Positions 43,595 to 54,475 are shown, counted from the first letter of the stretch. The stretch is 64,000 bases of DNA from an uncultured Sinobacteraceae bacterium (GCA_903822975.1 CAIJRD010000002.1:558001-622000), one strand, 5' to 3'. Notes: generated from the letters alone by a model not told the origin. A program made the numbers and translations.

Positions 43595-45025
43595 TTAGTC
43601 GTTTGCGACACTCCAGCCACCGCCGAGGGCGCGTACCAGATCAATACTTGCCAGGCGCTGTCGTGTCTCCAGACTAAATTCCAAACGTTGGGCGCCCAAG
43701 GCCGCAGTCTGCGAGTCGACCACGTTGAGATAGTCGGCGCCGCCATCGCGATACTGCGTCATCGAAATGCTCAGCGTGCGCTGTGCGGCTTCGACCGCCG
43801 CGCTCTGGTCGTTCGCCTCGGCCTTGTAGTTGCCCAGCAAGGACAAGTCGTCTTCGACTTGTTGGAACGCAGTCAATACCGTCGCGCGATACGCCGCCGC
43901 GGTTTCGTCGAGTACCGCATGCGCGCGATTAAGTCGTGCGCGATGCAAGCCGCCATCGAAAATCGTTTGCGCCAGCATCGGACCCAGCGCCCAGTAGCTT
44001 GCGGGCGCCATCAGCCAGCTGCCGCTGCTGCTGCTCTGCAGGCCCAGTGAAGCACTCAGGTCCAGACTTGGAAAAAACGCGGCGCGCGCGACACCGATCT
44101 TGGCGTTGGCGGCGGCGGTGCGGCGCTCGGCGGCGGCGATATCGGGCCGCCGCTGTAGCAATACGGCCGGCACTCCCGCGGGCAGATCCGGAAGTCTGAT
44201 CGTGTGTGCGTCCGGCGCGAGCGAAAACGTCGAAGCAGGCTCGCCGACCAGTGCTGCGATCGCATGCTCCAACAGCGCGCGACGCGCCCGTGATTCCGAG
44301 ACCTGCGCTTTCGCTGCACTCAACTGCAATTGCGCGCGGCCGACGTCGAGTCCGGACACCACACCGCCATCGTGCAGCGTCTGCGTCAGCGTCAACGCTT
44401 TTTCGTAGGCAGTGACGGTATCCACCAGCAATTGGATGTCGCGGTCTTCACCAATGATCGAGACATAGTCGCTGGCCAGGCGTACTTCCAGGCTCAGCCG
44501 CGCCGAGGCCAAATCGGCCGCCGCAGCCCGACCTTCGGATTGCGCCGCGATTACCGAGTTGTGCACGCGCCCCCACAGATCCAGTTCATAGTCGGCCTGC
44601 ACACCCAAGGTGTCGGCACCGTACTCGTTCGGTTGACCGGCGCCGCGCAAGGGTCGGGTATCCGACTGGCGATCGCGGCTCCAGTCGAGTAGCCCGGTCA
44701 GCGTCGGGAACAATCCCGAGCGCGCTTCTTCGTCGTAAGTCTTCGCCTCGCTGTAGCGCGCAAACGCGGCTGCGATGTCGGGACTATTCGCATCCAGCTC
44801 ACGTTCGAGTTGATCGAGTTTGGTGTCACCGTACAGGCTCCACCAGTTGCCACGCGGCAGCGCGTCGGCTGGCTGAGCATCGGTCCAGGGCGCTTCCTCC
44901 TTGTAGTGGTCCGGGATGTCGACCTTCGGCACCTGATAGGTCGGCGCCAAGGAGCAAGCACCGAGCAGCAGGCTGCCGGCAAATGTCGCAGCGCCCCGCC
45001 TAGCCGCCTTCCTAGCCGCCTTCAC
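43595..45025 (-). CDS. NodT-family RND efflux outer membrane lipoprotein
   Basis: Lipobox FAGSLLLGACSLAPTYQVPKVDIPDHY; RRPDIAAAERRTAAANAKIGVARAAFFPSLDLSASLGLQS. GTG start at 45025 proposed; overlaps the upstream gene. Confidence 0.88.
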   Translation of the reverse strand: MKAARKAARRGAATFAGSLLLGACSLAPTYQVPKVDIPDHYKEEAPWTDAQPADALPRGNWWSLYGDTKLDQLERELDANSPDIAAAFARYSEAKTYDEEARSGLFPTLTGLLDWSRDRQSDTRPLRGAGQPNEYGADTLGVQADYELDLWGRVHNSVIAAQSEGRAAAADLASARLSLEVRLASDYVSIIGEDRDIQLLVDTVTAYEKALTLTQTLHDGGVVSGLDVGRAQLQLSAAKAQVSESRARRALLEHAIAALVGEPASTFSLAPDAHTIRLPDLPAGVPAVLLQRRPDIAAAERRTAAANAKIGVARAAFFPSLDLSASLGLQSSSSGSWLMAPASYWALGPMLAQTIFDGGLHRARLNRAHAVLDETAAAYRATVLTAFQQVEDDLSLLGNYKAEANDQSAAVEAAQRTLSISMTQYRDGGADYLNVVDSQTAALGAQRLEFSLETRQRLASIDLVRALGGGWSVAND

Positions 45026-46298
45026 GTTCGCCTCCGGCTGTGGCGTTCGGCGCTGCAGCAGCGTTCGTCGCCGCGGCGGGCGCCACCGTTGCAGCCTCAG
45101 CCGGTTTGGTCTCCGTAGCCGGCTCCGTCCCCGCCGGTTGCGGCGCAGCCTGCGCCACCTGCACCACATCGCCGTCTGCGAGCGCGTCCGGCGGACTGTC
45201 GATGATGCGATCCTTCGCGGTGATGCCGGATGCGACTTCGACCCAATGACCGAGGTCGCGCTCGACCGTGATCGTATGCAGCTTGACGTGATCGTTGCTG
45301 TCGACCGACGCGACTTGCAGGCCAGCCGAGCGGAAGATCAATGCACTCGCCGGCACGCGGACCAGGTTGGATGCCGCCGACAGCTGGATGCTGACGTTGG
45401 CAAAATCGCCCGGCATCAGCACCCCGGAACGATCGTCCAGCGACAGCTCCACCAGCAGCGTTCCGGATTCAACGTTCACCGCTCCCGATGTGCTGTCGAC
45501 CGTCGCGGTAAACACTTGATCGGCGTGGCCAGGCACCGTCAGCTGCGCCGTCATGCCCGGCTGGATCGAAGACGCGTCGTCCTGCGGCACGCTCACATAC
45601 ACGCGCAAACGATGAATATCGGAGACCGTGAACAACTGCGGTCCGCGACCACCACCGGCATCGATCAGCGCGCCGACATCGGTATCACGTGAGGTGACGA
45701 TTCCATCGAACGGCGCAACGATGCGTTTGAACGATGCGAGCGCTTGCAGGCGTTCGACGTTGGCCGCCTCGGCATTCACCGTCGCCTGCTCCGCTGCGAG
45801 ATTGCCGTTCTTTTCGTCGGCCGCCTGCTGCGAGACCGAATCGGATTTGAGCATCGCCTGCCAACGCGCCGCAGTGGTTTCGGCGAGGCTGGCCTTTGCG
45901 CGCGCGGTGGCGAGGCTCGCTCTGCCCTGCTCGAGTTGTTGGTCGAGATCCGGCGTTTCGATCACGCCGAGGATCTGCCCGGCTTTTACTTTGGCGCCGA
46001 TATCGGTGTACCAGGCTTTCAGGTAGCCACTGACGCGCGCATAGATCGGCGCGCGATAAAACGCTTCAAGCCGTCCGGGTAGCACAATCGTATTGGCCGA
46101 ACCTCCAGCGCTTGGCTGAAACACCGTCACCGATGGAATTGCCTGCGCGGCAGTCCACTGGTTGAGTTGCGATTCTTCGGCGGCGCGACTGACCATGCCG
46201 CTAACGACGATCAGCGCCGCCACGCCGATCCCGACGAAGCCCGCAATCTTCAGCTTGCGTGGCGTAACCACCTTGGACTCGGTCACGTCAGACGCCAT
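45012..46298 (-). CDS. RND efflux periplasmic adaptor subunit
   Basis: LPGRLEAFYRAPIYARVSGYLKAWYTDIGAKVKAGQILGVIETPDLDQQL; SFKRIVAPFDGIVTSRDTDVGALI. Confidence 0.92.
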   Translation of the reverse strand: MASDVTESKVVTPRKLKIAGFVGIGVAALIVVSGMVSRAAEESQLNQWTAAQAIPSVTVFQPSAGGSANTIVLPGRLEAFYRAPIYARVSGYLKAWYTDIGAKVKAGQILGVIETPDLDQQLEQGRASLATARAKASLAETTAARWQAMLKSDSVSQQAADEKNGNLAAEQATVNAEAANVERLQALASFKRIVAPFDGIVTSRDTDVGALIDAGGGRGPQLFTVSDIHRLRVYVSVPQDDASSIQPGMTAQLTVPGHADQVFTATVDSTSGAVNVESGTLLVELSLDDRSGVLMPGDFANVSIQLSAASNLVRVPASALIFRSAGLQVASVDSNDHVKLHTITVERDLGHWVEVASGITAKDRIIDSPPDALADGDVVQVAQAAPQPAGTEPATETKPAEAATVAPAAATNAAAAPNATAGGEREGG

Positions 46299-49200
46299 GG
46301 GGAACTCCGCATGTTGGGGTGAGCGACGCCGGCTCGGCTGCGGGATCGCGCTTTTGTTTATGGATCAGGCTGAACACCACCGGCACGAACAGCAGGGTCG
46401 CGATGGTTGCGAAAATCAATCCGCCGATGACTGCGCGGCCGAGTGGTGCGTTCTGTTCGCCACCCTCGCCCATGCCGAGCGCCATCGGCGCCATGCCAAT
46501 GATCATCGCCAACGCGGTCATGCAGACCGGGCGGAACCGGGCGAAGCCGGCGTCGATCGCCGCAGTCCAGCCATCGCCGCATTCGGCAAGCCGATCCCGC
46601 GCGAAACTCACCACCAGAATGCTGTTGGCGGTTGCGACGCCCATGCACATGATGGCACCGGTCAGCGCCGGTACGGACAAGGTGGTGTGTGTCGCAAACA
46701 ACATCCAGACGATACCGGCGAGCGCGGCCGGCAACGCCGTGATGATGACGAATGGATCGGCCCAGGATTGAAAGTTGACCACGATCAGCAGATAGATCAA
46801 GACGACTGCGCCAAGCAGACCGAACAGCAGCCCTGAAAACGCGCTGTTCATCGTCTGCACCTGACCGCGCAAGACGACGTCGGTGCCAATCGGGACGTCG
46901 GACTTGTGCGCAGCGACGATCTTCTGAATTGCGGCTGCGACCGCACCGAGATCGCGGCCTTGCGTCGTCGCGTAAATCTCAACCATCGGCGCGATGTCGT
47001 AATGCGACACCACGGCGTCGCTACGACTCCGGCTGATCTCGGCGATGCCGCCGAGTATCTGTGACTGCGCGCCACTGCTGCTGGTGACTTGAAGGTTCTC
47101 AAGGTCGGACAGCGAATCCAGACGATACTGCGGCGTCTGCGCGACGATCGGATACGAGATGCCGTTCTTCGGATTGAGCCAGAAGGCCGGCGCGACCTGG
47201 CCACTGCCGGCAAGGTTCACGACCAGGCTGTTGGTCACGTCACGCTCGCTGATGCCGACCTCCTGCGCACGCGTGCGATCCACATCGATGCGGAAACTCG
47301 GGTACGCATTCGACTGCTGGATGCGCGCGTCAGCGAGCCCCGGCACCAGGCGGATGTCGTGCAGCAACTGCTTCGCATACGCGTAATTCTCGTTGGTGCG
47401 CGGCCCGACGATCTGCAGATCGATGGGAGCCGGTGCACCGAAGTTCAGGATCTGGCTGATGATGTCGGCCGGCAGGAATGCAAACGTAGTGCCGCGGAAT
47501 TCCCTCGGAAGGCGCTCACGAAGCAGCTTCACGTAGATCGCCGTGGGCCGATGATCTTTCTTCAGGGTGATCTGGATGTCGCCATCCTGCGGTCCGATCG
47601 TGCCGGTATTGCTGTAGGCGTTGTTGATACCGCTGACAGGCAAGCCGATGTTGTCGACGATGCCATCGAGTTCCTGCGGTGGAATCGCGCGGCGAATCGC
47701 ATCCTCGACGCGCGCGAACGTGAATGCAGTCTCCTCGATACGCGTGCCGATGGGCGCACGCACGTGGATATTGATTTGCCCGGCATCGACGGTCGGGAAG
47801 AAGTTGCGCCCGAGCCAAGGCACCAGCGCGAACGACAGCAGCACGACCGCCATGAAACCTATGATGAAGACGCGGCTGTTGGCCAGCCCCAGCTCAAGCA
47901 ATTCCCGGTAGACGCCACGCACACGCTCGAAGCGCTGCTCGAACCCGCGCTGGAACAACACCAGTGGATTTTTGAGTGATTTAGAAGGGGCATGCGCGTT
48001 GTCGATTTCAGCCATGCTGTATTCGAGTTCGCCATGCGGGTGACCGTGCGCGACGTGCGCCCGTAGCAGGTACTTGGCCATCGTCGGCACCAGCGTGCGC
48101 GACAGGATGAACGAGCTGATCATCGCAAACATCACCGCTTCCGCCATCGGAACGAACAGGAAGCCGGCAACGCCGCCGAGGAAAAACATCGGCACGAACA
48201 CGATGCAAATGCACAGCAGCGACACGAACGCAGGCGTCACAATTTGCTTGGCACCATCGAGAATCGCCGGCTCGACCTGTTTGCCCTGCTCCAGATGCCA
48301 GTTGATGTTTTCGATCGTGACGGTCGCATCATCCACCAGGATTCCGACCGCCAGCGCAAGTCCACCGAGCGTCATGATGTTGAGCGTCTGCCCGAGCAGG
48401 GACAGCCCGATGATCGAACCCAGAATTGCCAGCGGGATCGACGTTGCGATGATTACAGTCGAACGCCAGCTGCCGAGAAACAACAAGATCATCAAGCTGG
48501 TCAGCGCCGCCGCAATCACGCCTTCACGCGCGACTCCCGAGATCGCTGCGCGCACGAACAAAGATTGATCGTCGACTGCCTTGATTTCGAGGCTCGAGGG
48601 CACGACCGCCGAAAGCCCTGGCAACAATTGCTTGACGCCCTGAATGATCGCCAGCGTCGACGCCGAGCCACTTTTCAGAATCGTCATCAGTACCGAGCGC
48701 TTTCCGTCGACATGCACGATGTTGGTCTGCGGCGGATAGCCATCGCGTACATGCGCGACGTCGCGCATTAAAATCGTCGTGCCGTTGACCGATTTGACCG
48801 GCAGATTGTTGAGTTCATCGATTGCGTCCGGGCTGTTGTTGAGTTCGAGGCTGTACTCGAAGCCACCTATTTTTTGCGTGCCGACCGGAATGATCTGGTT
48901 CTGAGCCGCCAGCGCATTTTCGATGTCCTGCGCCGACAGCCCGCGCGCCTGCAACGCATTGGAGTCGATATCGACCTGGACCTGGCGCGTTTTGCCGCCA
49001 TACGGCGTCGGCGTTGCTGCTCCAGGCACGGTGGCCAAGCGCGGGCGAATGATGTTGTTGCCGAGGTCGGCGAGCGTCTGTTCCGGCAGTGTGCCGCTCG
49101 ATAACGCCAGCTCGATGATCGGCACTGTGGAGGCGTTGTAGTTAAGAATCTGCGGCGGCGTAATGCCGGGCGGCATCTGCTTCAGAACGGTCTGCGAAAT

Positions 49201-49536
49201 CGATGTGACCTGCGCGGTCGCGGTCCGAATATCGACGTTCGGCTGAAAGAAGATTTTCACTACGCCGATACCGGTGACCGATTGCGACTCGATGTGTTCG
49301 ATATCGTTGACAGTGTTGCTCAGCGAGCGCTCGTAGTAGGTGATGATGCGGCCCGACATGTCTGATGCGGGCAGACCGGTGTAGGTCCACACCACGGCGA
49401 TGACCGGAATTTTGATGTCGGGCAGGATGTCGGTCGGCGTTTTCATCGCCGTGAGCGGCCCGAAAATGAGGATCAGCAGCGCCAGCACCACAAAGGTGTA
49501 CGGTCGCTGCAGCGCCAGACGAACGAACCAGATCAT
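46288..49536 (-). CDS. RND efflux permease (AcrB/CzcA-like superfamily)
   Basis: 1082 aa; MIWFVRLALQRPYTFVVLALLILIFGPLTAMKTPTDILPDIKIPVIAVVWTYTGLPASDMSGRI; GIAMGVATANSIL-type TM segments. Confidence 0.95.
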   Translation of the reverse strand: MIWFVRLALQRPYTFVVLALLILIFGPLTAMKTPTDILPDIKIPVIAVVWTYTGLPASDMSGRIITYYERSLSNTVNDIEHIESQSVTGIGVVKIFFQPNVDIRTATAQVTSISQTVLKQMPPGITPPQILNYNASTVPIIELALSSGTLPEQTLADLGNNIIRPRLATVPGAATPTPYGGKTRQVQVDIDSNALQARGLSAQDIENALAAQNQIIPVGTQKIGGFEYSLELNNSPDAIDELNNLPVKSVNGTTILMRDVAHVRDGYPPQTNIVHVDGKRSVLMTILKSGSASTLAIIQGVKQLLPGLSAVVPSSLEIKAVDDQSLFVRAAISGVAREGVIAAALTSLMILLFLGSWRSTVIIATSIPLAILGSIIGLSLLGQTLNIMTLGGLALAVGILVDDATVTIENINWHLEQGKQVEPAILDGAKQIVTPAFVSLLCICIVFVPMFFLGGVAGFLFVPMAEAVMFAMISSFILSRTLVPTMAKYLLRAHVAHGHPHGELEYSMAEIDNAHAPSKSLKNPLVLFQRGFEQRFERVRGVYRELLELGLANSRVFIIGFMAVVLLSFALVPWLGRNFFPTVDAGQINIHVRAPIGTRIEETAFTFARVEDAIRRAIPPQELDGIVDNIGLPVSGINNAYSNTGTIGPQDGDIQITLKKDHRPTAIYVKLLRERLPREFRGTTFAFLPADIISQILNFGAPAPIDLQIVGPRTNENYAYAKQLLHDIRLVPGLADARIQQSNAYPSFRIDVDRTRAQEVGISERDVTNSLVVNLAGSGQVAPAFWLNPKNGISYPIVAQTPQYRLDSLSDLENLQVTSSSGAQSQILGGIAEISRSRSDAVVSHYDIAPMVEIYATTQGRDLGAVAAAIQKIVAAHKSDVPIGTDVVLRGQVQTMNSAFSGLLFGLLGAVVLIYLLIVVNFQSWADPFVIITALPAALAGIVWMLFATHTTLSVPALTGAIMCMGVATANSILVVSFARDRLAECGDGWTAAIDAGFARFRPVCMTALAMIIGMAPMALGMGEGGEQNAPLGRAVIGGLIFATIATLLFVPVVFSLIHKQKRDPAAEPASLTPTCGVPHGV

Positions 49537-49833
49537 GCGTTCGAACTCGTTTGTAAGGGCAAACGATTCCGCTGCACCGGATCGCCAGGTATATAGATAC
49601 CGGGACCACAGGTACTTGGACGAGGATGGGTAAAACGAATTGCGATCATGGCCGGAGGACTTCGCAGACGCCTCGCGCGGAGTGCGAGTAACCGTCTTAG
49701 TCTGGCCAAACCCACTTAACCGGTGCCGGTCCGCCGCATAACAAAAAAGTTACGTTGACGGCAGAGGTCCGAATCAAGTCCCGCCCTTGAGCAACCTACG
49801 GCGGTCATGCGACTCACCCCACGCCCACCGTTG

Positions 49834-50526
49834 TCATTTGAACGCGATCGGCCCGTTCAATTGGTATCCGAGCTTGCGTACGCGGGCAATCCGGACCGGC
49901 GTCGGCGCCAACTTGCAGCGCAAGCGCGAGACCGCACGGTCGATCGAATCCGAACTCAATTCGGCGTCGTCACCGCCGAGTTGCTGCCAGATCGAAAGCC
50001 GATCGCGAGGCGCGCCATGCGATTCGGCGAGCAGCCTCAGCAGACCGAATTCGCGCAGCGACAACGGCAGCACTTGCCCATCGAAAGTCGCTTTGCACGC
50101 GCGCCGACTGAGCACCAGCGCGGGCGTATCCGCCGAAGATGGCGACGTTGTAGGACTCGCCACAACGTCGCCACGACGCGGAAGTTGCCTGCGAAAGTAC
50201 GCCTGCAGCACTGCATCCACCTCGACGAACGACAGCGGCCGCGATAAGCAGGCATCCGCACCTGCCCGCAACAAGGCCACACGCTGCTCGGCGTCCTCAT
50301 CAGGCTGGATTGCGAGCAGCATGCATGCGTTCGGTTTTGCTCTGCCGCATTCTGCGAAATGATCAAGATCCCCGCCCGCCAGATCGTAGATCACCACATC
50401 GAACGTCTCGGCAGCCAATTCCCACAGGGCGTCCACCGGCCGGGACAGGTGCAGGCGATAACCGATCTCCCTCAGCGCGCGTTGAAGCGCGTCGTCCGCA
50501 CGCAGGGCGATGTACAGACTGCGCAT
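49834..50526 (-). CDS. Atypical OmpR-type response regulator (degenerate receiver + winged-helix)
   Basis: MRSLYIALRADDALQRALREIGYRL...VVIYDLAGGD...CLSRPLS (R in place of the conserved K) plus C-terminal Trans_reg_C-like SLREFGLLRLLAESHGAPRDRLSIWQQLGG...VRKLGYQLNG. ATG overlaps the histidine kinase stop. Confidence 0.75.
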   Translation of the reverse strand: MRSLYIALRADDALQRALREIGYRLHLSRPVDALWELAAETFDVVIYDLAGGDLDHFAECGRAKPNACMLLAIQPDEDAEQRVALLRAGADACLSRPLSFVEVDAVLQAYFRRQLPRRGDVVASPTTSPSSADTPALVLSRRACKATFDGQVLPLSLREFGLLRLLAESHGAPRDRLSIWQQLGGDDAELSSDSIDRAVSRLRCKLAPTPVRIARVRKLGYQLNGPIAFK

Positions 50527-51953
50527 CAAACCGAGCGACCCACTTTCAGATCTGCAGTGGACCGTGGCTGCTGGATCGATGACCAGCAACGCACCGTCAG
50601 GCAGGCACCCTGCTCCGCGTCGGCTGCGAAAACGTCGAATCCATGCAGACGGACGATCGCCTCGACGATACTCAGGCCGAGACCGAAACCGGGCGTGATC
50701 CGGCTACGGTCGACGCGGTAAAAGCGACCAAAAATCGCCTCGCGTTGTTCGGGTTCGATACCGATGCCGCTATCGATCACATCGACGCGCGGCCCCTCGG
50801 GCTGGAGTGCCAGTCGCAGCACTACATTGCCGCGCTCGGGCGTGAACTTGATCGCGTTGCCAACCAGATTGCTGAACGCCTCGATCAACAGGTAACGATC
50901 ACCGACCACACTGGCCGGCCCTGCGATTTCGAGTTTGAACGCGAGCTGCTTTTCCTCTGCCAGCGGCTCGTAAAGATCGTGGACCTGCTGCAGCACATCG
51001 ACCAGGTCGACCTCGCCGAATGCCGCTCGCCGATGTTCATCCTTCAATTCCGAAACACGCAGCAGCGCCGAAAAGCGCGCCAGCAAGTCGTCGGTTTCGA
51101 TGACCGCCCGATCGATCGGTCCAGCACGCTCATCACCAGCTGGGGTCTGCTGCTGCAATCGATAAAGCCCCGCTCGCAGATGGGTCAGCGGCGTGCGCAA
51201 ATCGTGCGCGATGTTGTCACAGACACTCTTGACCTCGAACATCAAGCGTTCAACCTCGTCAAGCATGCGATTGACAATGCCGGCGAGATGGTCGACCTCG
51301 TCATCGTGACCCGATAGCGGCAAGCGTTGACGCAAATCGCCAGAGACGATGCGATCACTGGCGGACTGCAGTCCACGGATGCGCTGACGCGGCCTAATGC
51401 TCAGCAGAACACCACCGAGCAGGCCAGGGACGATGGTCAGCGACAAACCCCACATGATTGCGCGCGAAATCAGCGCGTGTAGGCGATCGATCAATCCAGC
51501 GTCGCGTGACAGGACGAGTTCGAAACCGTTGTGCAAACGGATCGCGAGAATCCGCGTGCTGTTGCGCGGTCGATCACTGCCGTCGAATCGCTCCTGGTAA
51601 ACGCGGCTGTGCCCATCGGGCAGCAGGCCCTGAGGAATCGCCGGAATGTTACCGGCCACATGCTTGCCGGCAGAATCGAACAGACCGTAGGCGTTCAAGT
51701 GCAGCAGATCGAACTCGTAGGTGGTTTCGAGTCGCTCGCGCAATTGCCCGGGATCGACCGATGCAAAGTATTCCGCGCGCTCGCCGAGCAGGCGTTCCGC
51801 TTCGTCAGAAAGGTATTGCGAGGTATCCCAGTACACCACTGACAACAGCACGATCGCCCACACGCCGAAGAACCCGCCATAGATCGCGAGCAGGCGCGTG
51901 GTGGCACTGCGCCAGGGATTAGACAGGCGCTTCAAGTACGTATCCCGAGCCAC
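50526..51953 (-). CDS. Sensor histidine kinase
   Basis: HAMP-like region, DNIAHDLRTPLTHLRAGLYRL (H box), NLVGNAIKFTPERGNVVL, GIGIEPEQREAIFGRFYR, GFGLGLSIVEAIVRLHG. Confidence 0.93.
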   Translation of the reverse strand: MARDTYLKRLSNPWRSATTRLLAIYGGFFGVWAIVLLSVVYWDTSQYLSDEAERLLGERAEYFASVDPGQLRERLETTYEFDLLHLNAYGLFDSAGKHVAGNIPAIPQGLLPDGHSRVYQERFDGSDRPRNSTRILAIRLHNGFELVLSRDAGLIDRLHALISRAIMWGLSLTIVPGLLGGVLLSIRPRQRIRGLQSASDRIVSGDLRQRLPLSGHDDEVDHLAGIVNRMLDEVERLMFEVKSVCDNIAHDLRTPLTHLRAGLYRLQQQTPAGDERAGPIDRAVIETDDLLARFSALLRVSELKDEHRRAAFGEVDLVDVLQQVHDLYEPLAEEKQLAFKLEIAGPASVVGDRYLLIEAFSNLVGNAIKFTPERGNVVLRLALQPEGPRVDVIDSGIGIEPEQREAIFGRFYRVDRSRITPGFGLGLSIVEAIVRLHGFDVFAADAEQGACLTVRCWSSIQQPRSTADLKVGRSV

Positions 51954-52599
51954 GGACGGTACGAATCAGCGCCGGCATACCGGACGGATCGACTTTCTTG
52001 CGTAAGCGACTCATATGCATGTTGACGACATTGGTGCCAGGGTCAAAATGAAAATCCCAGACCGCTTCGAACAGCATCATTCGCGTCATCACCTGCCCGG
52101 AGTTGCGCATCATGACCTCGAGCAGCTTGTACTCCGTTGGCTGCAGGTTCAATTCTGCTCCGGCGCGCCGGGCCTTGCGCGAAATCAGATCCAGTTCGAG
52201 ATCGTGCACGCGCAGGCGCGTGTCATTCGGCGTCACCGACTGTCGCCGTAAAAGCACTTCGATGCGCGCAGACATTTCGTCGGGCGCGAATGGCTTGGTC
52301 AGATAATCGTCTCCGCCGGCCCGCAATCCGCGTACGCGCTCATCAACATCGCTGAGCGCGCTGATCATCAGCACCGGCGTCTGCACGCCGACTTCACGCA
52401 TTGTCTTCACCACCGCCAGACCATCCAGATCCGGCAGCAGGCGATCGAGCGTGATCAGGTCGTAGACCTCGCCGACTGCGCGCAGTAAACCTTCGCGCGC
52501 GGTACCGACCCAGTCGACGGCAAATCCGTTCGACTGCAGTTCGTCAATGATTTCCCGGGCGGTAACCGGGTCGTCTTCGATCGTCAAAATCCTGCGCAC
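51919..52599 (-). CDS. OmpR-family response regulator
   Basis: MRRILTIEDDPVTAREIIDELQSNG...DLITLDRLLPDLDGL...DDYLTKPFAPDEMSAR...LRKKVDPSGMPALIRTVRGSGYVL. Confidence 0.95.
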   Translation of the reverse strand: MRRILTIEDDPVTAREIIDELQSNGFAVDWVGTAREGLLRAVGEVYDLITLDRLLPDLDGLAVVKTMREVGVQTPVLMISALSDVDERVRGLRAGGDDYLTKPFAPDEMSARIEVLLRRQSVTPNDTRLRVHDLELDLISRKARRAGAELNLQPTEYKLLEVMMRNSGQVMTRMMLFEAVWDFHFDPGTNVVNMHMSRLRKKVDPSGMPALIRTVRGSGYVLEAPV

Positions 52600-52927
52600 A
52601 GTTCTGTCCTTGAATTTGAATCGCCGGCCCTGTGGTGGCCACCTCGTGCGACGCTCACATCCAAACGATGAGACGAAACTCCATGAAGACGTCCTCGGGT
52701 CGTTTTAATGCTGCCATGAAGATGTCAATCGGGATTCGTCGACCGCCGGCACAGTCCGAGGGACTTCCCCGATCTTCTGCTGCGAGCGCCAGTTATTCGT
52801 TTTGGACCTAAAATTAGCCTTTTTAATTCCTTCTAATTACGAAGGGGAATCGGCAATGTACGCCGCATCTGGCGCCGCCGGGGCTGTTGCGGTGCCGGAC
52901 CTACGGACTTTAACTGGGAGATGATTC

Positions 52928-54286
52928 TTGAATAGATATATCTGGCGTAGCGCCCTTGCCGTCGCTGCCCTCACCGCGACCGACGCTGCCTTGGCTGATA
53001 GCGCCCGCACGCTGGGCGGACTCGTAATCGAGTCGGAAGACGGCAACTTCGTGTTCTCGCTCGGCGGCCGCGTCCAGTTCGATTACACCGGCATCCTGCC
53101 AGACAAGCACAGTGACTTCGACAGCGGCGCCGCCGAAAACGACAGCGGATTCTATTTCCGCCGCGTGTTCCTGAGCTTGTCCGGCAAGGTCTACGGTTGG
53201 CGCTACCGTATCGACGAGGACATCTCCAATACGTCGAACCCGGCTGCCGGCTTCAACGACGTCTACGTGTCTCACGACCTGTGGAGTTACGGCACCATTC
53301 GCCTGGGTCAAACCAAACCCTGGCGCAGTCTGGACGAGTTGACCAGCAACAACGATATCGTCTTCATGAACCGCAACGCAGTATCGGCGGTGGGTCTGTT
53401 CGGCGGCCGTGATTATCAACAGGGCCTGTTCTATCGTTACTTCAAGGATGGCGCCTTCATCAATGGCGACAGCGCCTGGGCCGGCGCATCGGTGTATTCG
53501 CTGAACAAGGCGGGCGCTTCAACCAACCAGGGCACCGGCACCCCAACTCAGGGTATCGGCTACAACGCCCGCCTCGCCTACGCCCCCATCGTCAAGCCAA
53601 CTGAATGGCTGCACGTCGGCGCCACTTTTTCCAGTGATCATGCCGACAACGGCGCCAAGCTGAATGCCGGATCAACCGACTGGTATTCGTTTAAGGGTGT
53701 CTCGCAGAACCTGGCCAGTCTCGGCGGCACGCAGCCGGCAACCTCTCCGACCTCAACCGAAATTGCTGGCGGCAACAATCCCAGCGTGACGACGTTCACC
53801 GGCGAACTATCCGGTGTTTATGGACCGGCGTATTTCCAAGGTGAAATCGGCCAGGCCAAGTTCCGTCAGCACACGGCCTCGGCGTCGTCGGGACCGAATC
53901 AACAGACCGTTGATGCATTCTCGGTGCTCGGCAGTGTCTATCTGACCGGCGAGAGCAAGGTCTACGACACCAACATCGCAACCATGAAGGCGCCGAAGCC
54001 GATCCATCCTTACGGTGCGGTGGAACTGGCGGTGCGTTATGACTTCATCAAGAATCACGACTTGCCGGACGCGAATACGACGGTCTGCAAACCGGCAGTC
54101 GGTGCAATTCCGACCGGCACCACGATCGACAACTGCTCGATCTCAGCACTTAGCTTTGGCGTGAACTACTACATCAACTCTGCGGTTCGCGTCATGGTCG
54201 ACTACAACCGAGCCGAATTTGATCTTGGATCGGCCGGCAAGGACAAGCCTGATTCGGTTAACGCCCGCTTCCAGTTGGCGTTCTAA
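52928..54286 (+). CDS. OprO/OprP-like outer membrane porin
   Basis: Signal peptide MNRYIWRSALAVAALTATDAALA; GGRVQFDYTGI...FYFRRVFLSLSGKVYGWRYRIDEDISN; C-terminal NARFQLAF. Confidence 0.85.
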   Translation: MNRYIWRSALAVAALTATDAALADSARTLGGLVIESEDGNFVFSLGGRVQFDYTGILPDKHSDFDSGAAENDSGFYFRRVFLSLSGKVYGWRYRIDEDISNTSNPAAGFNDVYVSHDLWSYGTIRLGQTKPWRSLDELTSNNDIVFMNRNAVSAVGLFGGRDYQQGLFYRYFKDGAFINGDSAWAGASVYSLNKAGASTNQGTGTPTQGIGYNARLAYAPIVKPTEWLHVGATFSSDHADNGAKLNAGSTDWYSFKGVSQNLASLGGTQPATSPTSTEIAGGNNPSVTTFTGELSGVYGPAYFQGEIGQAKFRQHTASASSGPNQQTVDAFSVLGSVYLTGESKVYDTNIATMKAPKPIHPYGAVELAVRYDFIKNHDLPDANTTVCKPAVGAIPTGTTIDNCSISALSFGVNYYINSAVRVMVDYNRAEFDLGSAGKDKPDSVNARFQLAF

Positions 54287-54353
54287 ATCGAAGCGTTTCC
54301 AAGACTGAACGGCAATCGAGCTTGGTCGATTGCCGCTAACGCATCACAGTTCA

Positions 54354-54386
54354 GGCTCTCGGCGCCGACGCGCCGAGAGCCTTTTT
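54354..54386 (+). terminator. Rho-independent terminator downstream of the OprP-like porin
   Basis: GGCTCTCGGCG-CCGACG-CGCCGAGAGCC followed by TTTTT. Confidence 0.85.
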
Positions 54387-54475
54387 GCAAGCGCCATCTT
54401 CGATCCATTGCTCCAAGCCTTTGCACGAAGGCCTCACTCAAAGGCGTCGGCATACCTTCGTGCAAGGACACACCT

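Noticed and set aside
52600-52927. Pho box upstream of the OprP-like porin
   Set aside because: I read both strands for CTGTNA half-sites with 11-bp spacing and found none convincing, despite the OprP-like similarity.
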